From Hyphomonas sp. CY54-11-8 (lineage in GTDB: Bacteria > Pseudomonadota > Alphaproteobacteria > Caulobacterales > Hyphomonadaceae): a DNA stretch of 64,000 bases. The translations under genes and the position numbers were made by a program. Where the stretch lies: contig NZ_AWFD01000001.1 of NCBI RefSeq assembly GCF_000682735.1, forward strand, positions 372,001-436,000. The letters are read 5' to 3'. The stretch's first letter is position 1. Every line of letters starts with the position of its first letter. Below the pieces are notes generated by a model. It searched no databases, was not told the DNA's origin, and worked only from the letters and a program-made list of their open reading frames with translations. Positions 10,676 to 18,862 of this stretch are shown piece by piece.

Positions 10676-11131
10676 ATGCAGTTTCACGCAGATGCAGCCA
10701 AGATCAGACGATGGCGCGAGGAGCGTCATTGGTCACAGGAACACCTGGCAGATCTCGCCGGGATCGGCCTGCGCACAATCCAGAGGATCGAGCGGGGCGA
10801 GAAAGCCTCCCGCGAGTCGCTGATGGCGCTGGCGGCGGCCTTCAATGTCGATGTCATGGCGCTGACGGTGGATGCCCAGTCGGAAGCCCGCGCCCAGTCA
10901 CGGCAGAAGGTCGCCCGGAAAGGCGCGGCGCTGCGGCTGTCCTTCTGGATCAGTCTGGCGAGCTATCTGTTCGGAATGGTCCTTTTCACCGGCATCAATA
11001 TCGGCACGGGCAGCTATGTGATGATGTGGGCCATGATCTGGTGGACGGTCGGGACAGCCGGTCACGGCCTCGCTGTGGTCCTTTATGAACTGGTCACCCG
11101 GCACAAGGCCCTGATGAGCGCAGCCGAATAA
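10676..11131 (+). CDS. XRE-family regulator with C-terminal 2TM domain
   Basis: The ATG at 10676 follows AAGGGAGGTCATC and gives a 151-residue product; an open frame extends upstream to 10541 but without a ribosome site. The N-terminus (about 8-65) is an XRE/Cro helix-turn-helix: IRRWREERHWSQEHLADLAG, LRTIQRIERGEKASRESLMALAAAF. After a short linker come two hydrophobic helices (about 97-118 and 123-142), the 2TM arrangement seen in many membrane-tethered XRE regulators. It is a candidate regulator of the divergent P450 gene, or of itself; no operator was recognised between them. Confidence 0.85.
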   Translation: MQFHADAAKIRRWREERHWSQEHLADLAGIGLRTIQRIERGEKASRESLMALAAAFNVDVMALTVDAQSEARAQSRQKVARKGAALRLSFWISLASYLFGMVLFTGINIGTGSYVMMWAMIWWTVGTAGHGLAVVLYELVTRHKALMSAAE

Positions 11132-11238
11132 GTTCAGGCTGTGCACGGCAGGAGGCAGGGCTGCCGCAATCCGGACACCAGTTTTGCCGCCTGTTGCTGC
11201 TTGACGTTGGGGCGGTGGCGGATCACATCGCATTCACC

Positions 11239-11991
11239 ATGAAAGAGCCGTTGCCTGCCACTTCTCCTGAGGACACGCCAGCACGCCGGGCCATGCTGCT
11301 CGGCGGTGTGCTTCTGGCCGTTGTGCTGCTGGTCTTCGGCCTCGGAAAACTGGGCATCCTGCCGAGCGGGGAGGCGATGACGGCCTGGATGGACGGCATG
11401 GCCGACAGCCCCTGGGGCCTGCCGGCGCTGATCCTTGTCTTCTGCGTCGCTGCCTTTCTGGGCGTGCCGCAATTCGCGCTGATCGCTGCCGCCGTGGCCG
11501 TGTTCGGCCCCTGGGCCGGGGCGGGCTATTCCTGGATCGCGACCATGGCATCGGGCGCGCTGACCTTTTATGTCGGGCGTCTGACGGGCGAGCAGGCTTT
11601 CCGCCGCTATGCCGGCAAGACAGCGAACCGGCTGGCGGGCTTTATCGGGCGCAATGCCTTTGTCGCCAGCGCCGTGGTGCGTAACGTGCCGACCGGGCCG
11701 CTGCTGCTGGTCAACATGGCGTTCGGCGTCAGCCATGCGCGCTTCCTGCCTTACTGGGCCGGCATGGGGCTGGGCAGCCTTCCGAAGATCCTGCTGATCG
11801 CCTTTGCAGGCCGCAGCCTGCTGGCCGCGCTGCAGGGAAATCCGGTCACCGCAATCCTGACGGCGCTGGCGGCGGTTGCCGTTTATGCGGGCATTGCCCT
11901 CTGGGTGCGCCAAAGGGTGCGAAGATCGGGGCAATCTGTTGCCCTGATCGGTTCAGGCGCGGTTGACAATTCGGGCGATCTGCCGGAATAA
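11239..11991 (+). CDS. TVP38/TMEM64 (VTT-domain) membrane protein
   Basis: A 250-residue inner-membrane protein with an N-terminal anchor (about residues 18-40) and the SNARE-associated/VTT domain of the TVP38/TMEM64 family; diagnostic stretches are FCVAAFLGVPQFALIAAAVAVFGP, followed by the re-entrant-loop region VVRNVPTGPLLLVNMAFGVS. Members of the wider DedA/VTT group are lipid scramblase- or transporter-like, but the bacterial TVP38 role is not firmly known. The ATG at 11239 is preferred over an earlier in-frame start at 11194 because the N-terminus MKEPLPATS is the usual short polar lead. Its 3' end contains the -35 element of the downstream leu leader promoter. Confidence 0.82.
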   Translation: MKEPLPATSPEDTPARRAMLLGGVLLAVVLLVFGLGKLGILPSGEAMTAWMDGMADSPWGLPALILVFCVAAFLGVPQFALIAAAVAVFGPWAGAGYSWIATMASGALTFYVGRLTGEQAFRRYAGKTANRLAGFIGRNAFVASAVVRNVPTGPLLLVNMAFGVSHARFLPYWAGMGLGSLPKILLIAFAGRSLLAALQGNPVTAILTALAAVAVYAGIALWVRQRVRRSGQSVALIGSGAVDNSGDLPE

Positions 11992-11992
11992 C
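11963..11992 (+). promoter_or_regulatory. Predicted promoter of the leu leader and leuA
   Basis: A consensus -35 TTGACA (11963-11968) and a -10 AATAAC (11987-11992, 4/6 to TATAAT) separated by 18 bp lie at the very end of the preceding gene. A start about 7 bp beyond the -10 falls on the A of the leader-peptide ATG at 11999, suggesting a leaderless transcript. Predicted from sequence only. Confidence 0.5.
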
Positions 11993-11998
11993 CGCACC

Positions 11999-12067
11999 AT
12001 GCGCAAGAATTTGCCCCTACTCCTGCTTCTTACCGGCCCCTGGCCGGTGCCGACTGCTCCGCACTAA
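11999..12067 (+). CDS. Leucine leader peptide (leuL-type)
   Basis: A 22-codon open frame from ATG 11999 to TAA 12067. Its second codon block encodes N-L-P-L-L-L-L-L-T, that is, six leucines with five in a row, using five different leucine codons (TTG, CTA, CTC, CTG, CTT). It precedes leuA by 75 bp and is followed by mutually exclusive stem-loops, which is the architecture of a ribosome-mediated leucine attenuator. Such leader peptides are known for branched-chain amino acid genes in proteobacteria. No Shine-Dalgarno is evident and the promoter position suggests leaderless initiation, as described for rhizobial trpL. Confidence 0.75.
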   Translation: MRKNLPLLLLLTGPWPVPTAPH

Positions 12068-12099
12068 GTCCGGGGCAGGCGCACGGTCAGGGGATTTTC
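12032..12099 (+). promoter_or_regulatory. Leucine attenuator stem-loops
   Basis: Three pairings are visible immediately after the leucine codons. Hairpin A is ACCGGCC/GGCCGGT with a 3-nt loop (12032-12048). Hairpin B is CTGCTCCG/CGGGGCAG with a 9-nt loop (12054-12078, one U-G). Stem C pairs CCCCTGGCC (12037-12045) with GGTCAGGGG (12085-12093), enclosing B and followed by ATTTTC (12094-12099), so C is terminator-like and cannot form together with A. A ribosome stalled on the leucine codons would cover the left arm of C. The U-tract is short, so termination strength is uncertain. Confidence 0.5.
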
Positions 12100-12142
12100 A
12101 GCCGAACCTTTTCCGATATTCCCCAGATCCAGGCAGCCTGCC

Positions 12143-13678
12143 ATGACCAAGCCAGAACATATCCGCATCTTCGACACCACCTTGCGTGACGGCGAACAAT
12201 CGCCGGGCGCGTCCATGACCCATGGCGAGAAACTCGAACTCGCCGCCCTGATGGAAGACATGGGCGTCGACGTGATCGAAGCCGGTTTCCCCGCCGCCTC
12301 GGAAGGCGACTTTGCCTCCGTCAGCGAGATTGCCCGCCGCTCGAAAGAGGCCATCATCTGCGGCCTGTCCCGCTCGACCGAGAAGGACATCGAACGCTGC
12401 GGCGAAGCCGTACGCCACGCGGCGCGCCCGCGCATCCACACGTTCATCTCCACCAGCCCTGTGCACATGAAGCACAAGCTGCAGATGGGCCCGAACGCCG
12501 TGCTCGAAGCCGTTGGCCGCTCTGTCAGCCAGGCCCGCAATTTGGTCGACGATGTCGAGTGGAGCGCAGAGGATGCGACCCGCACCGAATTCGACTTCCT
12601 ATGCAAATGTATCGACGTCGCCATCCAGAGCGGCGCGACCACGATCAATATTCCGGACACGGTTGGCTATTCCCACCCGGACGAATATGGCCGCCTTTTC
12701 AAGCGCCTGATCGAGAATGTCGCCAATTCGGACAAAGTGATCTGGTCGGCGCACTGCCACAATGACCTCGGCCTCGCCGTCGCCAATTCCATCAGCGCCG
12801 TCGCCAATGGCGCCCGCCAGGTGGAATGCGCGATCAACGGCCTCGGCGAGCGCGCCGGCAATGCCGCGCTGGAAGAAGTCGTCATGGCGCTGCGCGTCCG
12901 TCAGGACACGCTGCCCTACACAACCAATGTGAAGAGCGAGTACCTCTCGCGTGCCTCCGCCATGCTGAGCCGCATCACGGGCTTCCCGGTGCAGTACAAC
13001 AAGGCCATCGTCGGCAAGAACGCCTTCGCGCACGAAAGCGGCATCCACCAGGATGGCATGCTGAAGAATTCCGAAACCTACGAGATCATGAAGCCGGAAG
13101 ATGTCGGCGTCGCCAAGACGTCCTTGGTGATGGGCAAGCTGTCCGGCCGCCACGCCTTCCGCGACAAGCTGGAATCGCTGGGCTACGTGCTGGAGCAGGA
13201 CGCGCTGAACGACGCCTTCAAGCGCTTCAAGGCGCTGGCCGACAAGAAGAAGCATGTCTTCGATGACGACATCGTGGCCCTGGTCGACGATCAGCTGGCG
13301 GAAGATGGCGAGCGCGCCATGTTCAAGCGCCTGCGCGTCGTGGCCGGCACCGAAGGCCCGCAAACGGCCGAGATCGACCTCGTCATGGATGGTGAAGACA
13401 AGTTCGCCATCGCCCGCGGCAACGGCCCGGTCGATGCGGTCTTCAACGCGATCCGTTCGCTGATCCCGCATACCGGCAAGCTGGACCTCTATCAGGTGCA
13501 TGCCGTGACCGGTGGCACGGATGCGCAGGCGACCGTGTCTGTGCGCCTGAACGATGCCGATGGCTTCATGGCCACCGGCCGGGCGTCCGACCCGGATACG
13601 CTGGTCGCGAGTGCGAAGGCCTATCTCCACGCGGTCAACAAGCTGGAAAACCGCAAGGCAAAACGCCAGGCGGCCTGA
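12143..13678 (+). CDS. leuA: 2-isopropylmalate synthase
   Basis: First committed enzyme of leucine synthesis: condenses acetyl-CoA with 2-oxoisovalerate. The 511-residue protein has the HMGL-like TIM barrel with the metal/substrate motif FDTTLRDGEQSPG near residues 10-22, the metal-binding HCHNDLGLAVANS (about 209-221) and GLGERAGNAALEEV (about 233-246), then a C-terminal LeuA dimer/regulatory domain (about 365-500) that carries leucine feedback inhibition. Length and domain order are those of the bacterial LeuA type 1. Expression is probably controlled by the upstream leucine leader and attenuator (11999-12099). Confidence 0.97.
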   Translation: MTKPEHIRIFDTTLRDGEQSPGASMTHGEKLELAALMEDMGVDVIEAGFPAASEGDFASVSEIARRSKEAIICGLSRSTEKDIERCGEAVRHAARPRIHTFISTSPVHMKHKLQMGPNAVLEAVGRSVSQARNLVDDVEWSAEDATRTEFDFLCKCIDVAIQSGATTINIPDTVGYSHPDEYGRLFKRLIENVANSDKVIWSAHCHNDLGLAVANSISAVANGARQVECAINGLGERAGNAALEEVVMALRVRQDTLPYTTNVKSEYLSRASAMLSRITGFPVQYNKAIVGKNAFAHESGIHQDGMLKNSETYEIMKPEDVGVAKTSLVMGKLSGRHAFRDKLESLGYVLEQDALNDAFKRFKALADKKKHVFDDDIVALVDDQLAEDGERAMFKRLRVVAGTEGPQTAEIDLVMDGEDKFAIARGNGPVDAVFNAIRSLIPHTGKLDLYQVHAVTGGTDAQATVSVRLNDADGFMATGRASDPDTLVASAKAYLHAVNKLENRKAKRQAA

Positions 13679-13757
13679 TCATCCTTTGAAAACAGCGCTT
13701 TTCTCCTGTGCATCGCGCGCGGGAGAGAGGTCGGCTGTGTGCTGACGAGACCGCTTC

Positions 13758-14654
13758 ATGGAACTCTGGATCCCGGTCACCCTTGCGGCGGCTTTCTCCC
13801 AGAATTTGCGCAATGCGCTGCAGAAGACGCTGAAAGGCCGCCTTAGCACATGGGGGGCGACGGCCAGCCGGTTTGTCTTCGCGGCGCCGCTGGCCGTGCT
13901 GTTCTTCTTCACGCTTCGCGGCGTGACCGGGCAGGGCGTCGGCGTGCCGCCGGGCAGCTTCTATGTCTGGGGCATGGTCGGCGGCCTCGCGCAGATCATT
14001 GCGACGGGCCTGCTGATCCATCTGTTCTCGTACACGAACTTTGCGGTCGCCACGGCCTTCACCAAGACAGAGCCCCTGCAGACGGCCGTGTTCGGCATCG
14101 TCCTTCTGGGAGACCGGCTGACAGGCGGGGCTGCCATCGCCATCCTGATCAGCCTGCTGGGCGTGATCCTCGTCTCCATGCCGGGCGGTGAGGGAAAGGC
14201 GCGTTTCCGGATCGACAGCAAAGTCTGGATCGGCGTGCTGTCCGGCGGACTGTTCGGTCTCTCCGCGGTCGCCTATCGCGGAGCATCGCTTTCGCTGCCG
14301 GAAGGCGGCGTGGTGCTGCGGGCGTCGGCTGCGCTCGCCTTCGTGACCGTGTTCCAGGCCATCGCGATTTCAGGCTGGCTGATCTGGCGGGAGCGCGGGC
14401 AGGTGGCCCATCTCGTTCGGGCCTGGCGCGTGGCCTCGCTGGTGGGCATCACCGGCATGCTCGGCTCCCTCGCCTGGTTCACGGCGTTCACGCTTGAAAA
14501 TGCAGCCCATGTGCGGGCCGTGGGGCAGGTGGAGGTGATCTTCACGCTGGCCATCTCGATCCTCTTCTTTCGTGAGAAAGTCACGCCGAGAGAGATCGCA
14601 GGTGTGTTGCTTGTGGCTGCCGGTGTTGTCGCGCTGGTGCTTCTGGCGCATTGA
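13758..14654 (+). CDS. DMT-superfamily (EamA) transporter
   Basis: A 298-residue inner-membrane protein with about ten hydrophobic helices in two EamA repeats. Family-like patterns include NALQKTLKGRLSTWGATASRFVF in the first repeat and, at the end of each half, the conserved EPLQTAVFGIVLLGDRL and VEVIFTLAISILFFREKVTPREI segments. Substrates of DMT exporters cannot be read from sequence. The stop at 14654 is 32 bp before the start of the cysteine-synthase-like gene, which suggests a two-gene operon and perhaps export of an amino-acid-related metabolite, but that is inference. Confidence 0.85.
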   Translation: MELWIPVTLAAAFSQNLRNALQKTLKGRLSTWGATASRFVFAAPLAVLFFFTLRGVTGQGVGVPPGSFYVWGMVGGLAQIIATGLLIHLFSYTNFAVATAFTKTEPLQTAVFGIVLLGDRLTGGAAIAILISLLGVILVSMPGGEGKARFRIDSKVWIGVLSGGLFGLSAVAYRGASLSLPEGGVVLRASAALAFVTVFQAIAISGWLIWRERGQVAHLVRAWRVASLVGITGMLGSLAWFTAFTLENAAHVRAVGQVEVIFTLAISILFFREKVTPREIAGVLLVAAGVVALVLLAH

Positions 14655-14686
14655 GGGCGACGATGTCTGGAATAGAGGAGGCTGGC

Positions 14687-15769
14687 ATGGCGGAAGGCTG
14701 TTCAGTGCCCATCATGGATCGCGCCTGGGTGCGCGAGGCGGTGCAGAAGATCAATGCGGACTTCAACCGTTCTGCCGACACGCACCTGATCAAGGTGGAC
14801 CTGCCGGCATTCCCGGACCAGACGCTCTACCTGAAGGACGAGTCCATCCACCCATCCGGCAGCCTGAAGCACCGGCTGGCGCGGTCGCTCTATCTCTATG
14901 GCCTCTGCAACGGGCATATCGGGCCGGACACGGTGATCGTGGAATGCTCCTCCGGGTCGACGGCCGTGTCGGAGGCCTATTTTGCGCGCCTGCTCGGCCT
15001 GCGCTTCATCGCCGTGATGCCGAAGGGGACCGCACCTTCGAAGATCGAGAAGATCACCTTTTATGGCGGGGAGCCGCACGAGGTGGAGCCTGGCGATATC
15101 TATGCCGAGGCCGAGCGGCTGGCTTGCGAGGCCGGTGGCCATTTCATGGACCAGTTCACCTTTGCCGAACGGGTGACTGACTGGCGGGGCAACAACTCCA
15201 TCGCCGACAGTCTGTTTGCGCAGCTTGCGCTGGAAGATCATGCGATCCCCGACTGGGTGGTCATGAGCGCTGGCACGGGCGGCACCTCTGCCACGATCGG
15301 GCGCTATATCCGTTACCGCTGTGATCTTGCCGCAAAGACGCAGCTTTGCGTGGCCGATCCGGAAAATTCGGTTTTCTACGATCATTACCGCACAGGTGAT
15401 CCGTCCCTGCGGATCAAGACGAAGTCACGGATCGAGGGTATCGGGCGTCCACGCGTCGAAGCCTCCTTCCAGCCGCGCGTCATCGACCGGATGATGCAGG
15501 TGCCGGATGCCGCCTCCATTGCGACGATCCACTGGCTGGAAAAGGTGCTGGGCCGCAAATGCGGCGGGTCGACCGGAACGAATGTCTGGGCGGCGCTGCA
15601 CCTGATGGATGAGATGCGGGCGGCTGGTCAGCCGGGCTCTGTGGCAACGCTGATCTGCGATGGCGGCGAGCGCTATCTGGACACTTGCTACAATCCGGAC
15701 TGGATCGCGCGGGAAGGCCTGATGCTTGCCTCGCACACGCAATGGCTGGCGGAGACGACCGGCGCCTGA
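14687..15769 (+). CDS. PLP-dependent cysteine synthase / cysteine desulfhydrase-like enzyme
   Basis: Fold-type II PLP enzyme of 360 residues. The ATG at 14687 follows the strong ribosome site GAGGAGGCTGGC and is chosen over weak upstream starts. PLP-lysine motif HPSGSLKHRLARSL (Lys61), the phosphate/substrate loop ECSSGSTAVSEA and the glycine-rich AGTGGTSATIGRYIR are conserved. The overall sequence is closer to the Cds1-like (L-cysteine desulfhydrase) branch of the cysteine synthase family than to CysK or CysM, judged by the H-P-S-G-S-L-K-H-R form of the lysine motif; substrate and direction of reaction remain unproven. It follows the DMT transporter gene closely. Confidence 0.8.
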   Translation: MAEGCSVPIMDRAWVREAVQKINADFNRSADTHLIKVDLPAFPDQTLYLKDESIHPSGSLKHRLARSLYLYGLCNGHIGPDTVIVECSSGSTAVSEAYFARLLGLRFIAVMPKGTAPSKIEKITFYGGEPHEVEPGDIYAEAERLACEAGGHFMDQFTFAERVTDWRGNNSIADSLFAQLALEDHAIPDWVVMSAGTGGTSATIGRYIRYRCDLAAKTQLCVADPENSVFYDHYRTGDPSLRIKTKSRIEGIGRPRVEASFQPRVIDRMMQVPDAASIATIHWLEKVLGRKCGGSTGTNVWAALHLMDEMRAAGQPGSVATLICDGGERYLDTCYNPDWIAREGLMLASHTQWLAETTGA

Positions 15770-15883
15770 ACGCTTGTTCTGCTCCAAAAGGCGACGGTCA
15801 GGTCATAACCTTCCTGGGCCGAAACGGGTCAGTTTTGCGTGTGAATCTGAGACATTGCCTTCGAAAAGAAGCGGAAAAAGCGC

Positions 15884-16093
15884 TTAGCTTTCCTCGTCGT
15901 CGGACTTTTCAGCCCGCCGTGTCTCTTCGTCCCGAATGCGGGCGATCAGGGCTTCGAATTTTTCGGGAACGGGTTCCTGAAGCAGGGCTTCGAAGGTTTT
16001 CTGCAGGGCAGAATTCAGGGCCTGAGAGGCGCCGACCGGGATTTCCTTCGGCGCACTTTCGGGCTGGTCCTTGTCCTGAGAATTGTCCTTCAT
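15884..16093 (-). CDS. nepR: NepR-family anti-sigma factor
   Basis: Small (69-residue) protein whose core ALNSALQKTFEALLQEP followed by VPEKFEALIARI (residues about 25-53) matches the NepR helix pattern: L-x6-Y/F-x4-EP-x-P-x-x-F-x-x-L-x-x-x-L. NepR binds and holds the general stress sigma factor EcfG until phosphorylated PhyR titrates it away. The N-terminal acidic/polar lead and C-terminal charged tail are unstructured-looking, as usual. The ATG at 16093 is chosen because the conserved core needs only this region; a longer frame back to 16270 has no family support. Unusually, neither ecfG nor phyR is adjacent. Confidence 0.75.
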   Translation of the reverse strand: MKDNSQDKDQPESAPKEIPVGASQALNSALQKTFEALLQEPVPEKFEALIARIRDEETRRAEKSDDEES

Positions 16094-16812
16094 GAGATCG
16101 TTTCCCGAGATGCCAATTCTACCGCGTCCCTTATGGTCATATCGACCGCGATGAATATCAGGCGGTCCGGTGATCGCAACCGTAATTTGCGTAACTTTTG
16201 CGCTCGGAGCGGGGCGGCAATTGGCGGGTGTCGAAAATTCAGAGAGTCGCACGCGCTTGGGAATGACCAATATTGCAATAAATACTACGCATTGGGACTT
16301 TTTTCCGTGCGCCTGACGCGTGGCCCGGTCTAAAGATTACATTTGTAGAATTCTCGATTTATCTTCCGAGAATTATGCGTCCAATCGGCGAAATCGGGGC
16401 TTGGATCGTCGAGAAGTGGCATTCTTCATGCCGAATCCGAATCTGTCTTCCGGCCAGCCGGGCCGTCGGAATCCGGGTCTGTGTTTCGCACATAAAGCCC
16501 TCGGCCGAGCCGTCCCGGAATGGTCCGGTGGGCTGAAGACCGGTGCTCGGTTCTGATTTCAATAGGCTACGGCGGCCAGTGGTCAGTCCTGACCAAGTCC
16601 GCCTGCGGCACATGTGACGCGCATACGATTCAACATGCGGAATCGAAACCGCCGGATACGGCAAATTTCATCTATTCCTTCAACCGTAACTCCATCCCCC
16701 TGTGTCAGAACGGGCCGTAACGATGTGGCACGCCCAATGTGCCGGATTGAACAACCGACCATGCCTGAGCGGGCGCAAAGACCTGCCTGGCAACCAATAG
16801 GGTGATGAAAAC
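16094..16812. other. 719-bp intergenic region between nepR and the TacA-like gene
   Basis: No convincing gene was found: the short open frames here have no ribosome site, no family pattern and poor codon bias. It holds divergent promoters for nepR (minus) and the response regulator (plus). Two inverted repeats are visible: AATTCTCG/CGAGAATT (16349-16374) and GGCAC/GTGCC with 7-bp spacer (16727-16743). I did not find a clear EcfG-type GGAAC-N16/17-GTT promoter facing nepR. Confidence 0.6.
16349..16374. repeat. Inverted repeat, possible operator or hairpin
   Basis: AATTCTCG (16349-16356) and CGAGAATT (16367-16374) are perfect 8-bp inverted arms with a 10-nt AT-rich spacer, in the nepR-tacA intergenic region. 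It could be a protein-binding operator or an RNA hairpin; no terminator U-tract follows. Confidence 0.35.
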
Positions 16813-18279
16813 ATGGCAAAGACGGTCCTCGTTATCGATGACGATCCGACGCAACGCCGCCTGCTTCAGGCGGCTGTGGAAAAGGCGGGCTTTGCCTGCC
16901 GCACGGCGCCGGATGGCGAAGCTGGCATTGCGCTGGCTGCGGACCCGAAGGATGGCATTGATGTCGTCCTCCTGGACCTGACCATGCCGGGCCTGTCCGG
17001 GATGGAAACGCTGGAGCGTCTGGCCGCCAAACGGCAGGACCTGCCGGTGATCATGCTGACCGCAACCAGCGGCATCGACACGATTGTCCAGTCCATGCGC
17101 GGCGGCGCCGTCGACTTTATCGTGAAGCCGGCCAATCCGGAACGCGTGGTTGTCAGCATCCGGAACGCCCTGAAGATGCAGTCGCTGACCGGCGAAGTGA
17201 AACGCCTCGCCCGCAAGGCGGAAGGCGGTATGGCGTTTGATGACATGATCGCGTCGGCTGCGCCGATGCGTCAGGTGATCCGCCTGGCCGAGCGCGCTGC
17301 AGTCTCTGACATTCCGGTCCTCATCCTCGGTGAAAGCGGTGTGGGTAAGGAAGTTGTTGCCCGTTGTATCCAGGGTGCCTCGACCCGCGTCGGCAAGCCG
17401 TTTGTGACCGTGAACTGCGGGGCCATTCCGGAAAACCTGGTCGAGTCGATCCTGTTCGGTCACGAGAAGGGCGCCTTTACCGGTGCTGTCTCCAAAGCGC
17501 TCGGCAAGTTTGTCGAGGCCGATGGCGGCACGCTCTTCCTGGATGAAGTCGGCGAACTGCCGCTGGACGCGCAGGTGAAACTGCTGCGTGCGCTGCAGGA
17601 AGGCGAAGTCGATGCCGTCGGCTCACGCCGTCCGACAAAGGTCGATGTGCGGATTATCTCCGCCACCAACCGCGACCTGTCCCAGCAAGTGGCCGAGGGC
17701 ACATTCCGCGAAGACCTGTTTTACCGCCTCAACGTGTTCCCGATCGACATGCCGAGCCTTCGCGAACGCCGCGACGACATTCCGGCGCTGGTCGATCACT
17801 TCATCGCCCGCTTCAATGCGAGCGAAGGCACGAAAGTGTCCGGTGTTTCTGACGACACGATGAAAATGCTCTATGCCTTCGACTGGCCGGGCAACGTCCG
17901 TCAGCTGGAGAACGCTGTCTTCCGCGCCGTGGTCCTCTGCGATGGCGACAAGCTGCGTCCGCAGGACTTCCCGCAGATTTCCGGTCAGATGCCGGACATC
18001 GCCAGCTTGCCTGCGGCCCCGGCCGTAACCTCAGCCGAAGCGGCCGTTCCGGCTGCCCCCGGTGTGGAGGCTGTTGGTGAAGGCCCGGTCTCCATCATGG
18101 ATTCCGATGGCGAGATGCGCGCCCTGCAGGACATCGAACGCGACATCCTTCAGTATGCCATCGATTATTATCAGGGCCATATGAGCGAAGTGTCCCGCCG
18201 TCTCGGCATCGGCCGTTCGACGCTTTACCGCAAGGTGCGCGAATACGATCTCGACATGCACGAGCGTGAAGCGAGCTGA
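16813..18279 (+). CDS. tacA: Sigma-54-dependent response regulator, TacA/NtrC type
   Basis: A 488-residue three-domain activator. Receiver domain 1-120 with acidic pocket DDD (10-11 region), phosphoacceptor Asp55 in LLDLTMPG and Lys105 in VKPAN. Central AAA+ sigma-54 activation domain with Walker A GESGVGKE (173-180), the sigma-54 contact loop GAFTGA (220-225) and Walker B GGTLFLDEVGEL (238-249). An Ala/Pro linker (about 395-420) leads to a C-terminal Fis-type helix-turn-helix (MSEVSRRLGIGRSTLYRKV). The overall form, including the MAKTVLVIDDDPTQRRLLQA start, resembles Caulobacter TacA, which drives stalk/polar genes with RpoN; orthology is inferred. No histidine kinase is adjacent. Confidence 0.88.
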   Translation: MAKTVLVIDDDPTQRRLLQAAVEKAGFACRTAPDGEAGIALAADPKDGIDVVLLDLTMPGLSGMETLERLAAKRQDLPVIMLTATSGIDTIVQSMRGGAVDFIVKPANPERVVVSIRNALKMQSLTGEVKRLARKAEGGMAFDDMIASAAPMRQVIRLAERAAVSDIPVLILGESGVGKEVVARCIQGASTRVGKPFVTVNCGAIPENLVESILFGHEKGAFTGAVSKALGKFVEADGGTLFLDEVGELPLDAQVKLLRALQEGEVDAVGSRRPTKVDVRIISATNRDLSQQVAEGTFREDLFYRLNVFPIDMPSLRERRDDIPALVDHFIARFNASEGTKVSGVSDDTMKMLYAFDWPGNVRQLENAVFRAVVLCDGDKLRPQDFPQISGQMPDIASLPAAPAVTSAEAAVPAAPGVEAVGEGPVSIMDSDGEMRALQDIERDILQYAIDYYQGHMSEVSRRLGIGRSTLYRKVREYDLDMHEREAS

Positions 18280-18298
18280 GCGACCCGCGGGGGCTGAT

Positions 18299-18862
18299 AT
18301 GAAAGTGCGTCCGGCCAAGTCCTGGCTGAAACGTCTGGGTATCGGGGTGGTCTTGGCCGTCCTCGTGATCTGGGCCGGATACACGGCGCTCTCAAATGCT
18401 TTCTATCATGGCCGCATGCCGGAGCATGCGGGAGTCGGGCGTATCCTGTACAAACGAGTCGAATCCTTCGGGTTCGGACCAGGAGGAAATGAGACCGGTC
18501 TGGTCATATTCCGGATGAACGCACACGCGGTGAAGCGCCTTCAGTCCGATCCGGATGCCTTCTTCCAGAAGGTCTCTGAATCTGGAAGCGGCAGGTGCCA
18601 CCGCTTCAGAAGCTGGACCGAAACGCCATTCGTCCCGGAACAGCGATGGGGTGAGGCAAGCCGTTCGGTAGAGCCGGGATCGCCTGCGACCATCGAAGAG
18701 ATCACAAACCAATACGGCTTTGGTATCAGGTTTAATGCTAGGTATGTCCGTATGTTGAACGACTCTTTTGCTCGGCCAGGCAGCTATCTCGGCAGCGGCG
18801 GGTGCGGCAGCGTGGTGCTGATGCCGGAGCAACGAGCAGCCGCCTACATTATTGTGGGCTGA
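18299..18862 (+). CDS. Hypothetical membrane-anchored protein
   Basis: A 187-residue protein from the ATG at 18299 (upstream GCGGGGGCTGAT is a moderate ribosome site; another in-frame ATG lies at 18266 inside the response-regulator gene). After a basic start (KVRPAKSWLKRL) there is one transmembrane helix (about 13-33), then a periplasmic-looking domain of about 150 residues with two cysteines (GRCHRF, GGCGSVV) that could form a disulphide. No family recognised. It follows the TacA-like gene by 19 bp, so cotranscription is likely. The 3' end overlaps the convergent MarR-GNAT gene by 14 bp. Confidence 0.7.
   Translation: MKVRPAKSWLKRLGIGVVLAVLVIWAGYTALSNAFYHGRMPEHAGVGRILYKRVESFGFGPGGNETGLVIFRMNAHAVKRLQSDPDAFFQKVSESGSGRCHRFRSWTETPFVPEQRWGEASRSVEPGSPATIEEITNQYGFGIRFNARYVRMLNDSFARPGSYLGSGGCGSVVLMPEQRAAAYIIVG

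Noticed and set aside
16417..16431. Sigma-54-like element TGGCA-N7-TGC (GG-N10-GC) upstream of the TacA-like gene
   Set aside because: The GG/GC spacing is right, but the flanking bases fit poorly and it lies about 380 bp from the gene; likely chance.
16320..16556. Possible 78-codon gene in the nepR-tacA gap
   Set aside because: No ribosome site, no recognisable pattern, and codon use unlike neighbours.
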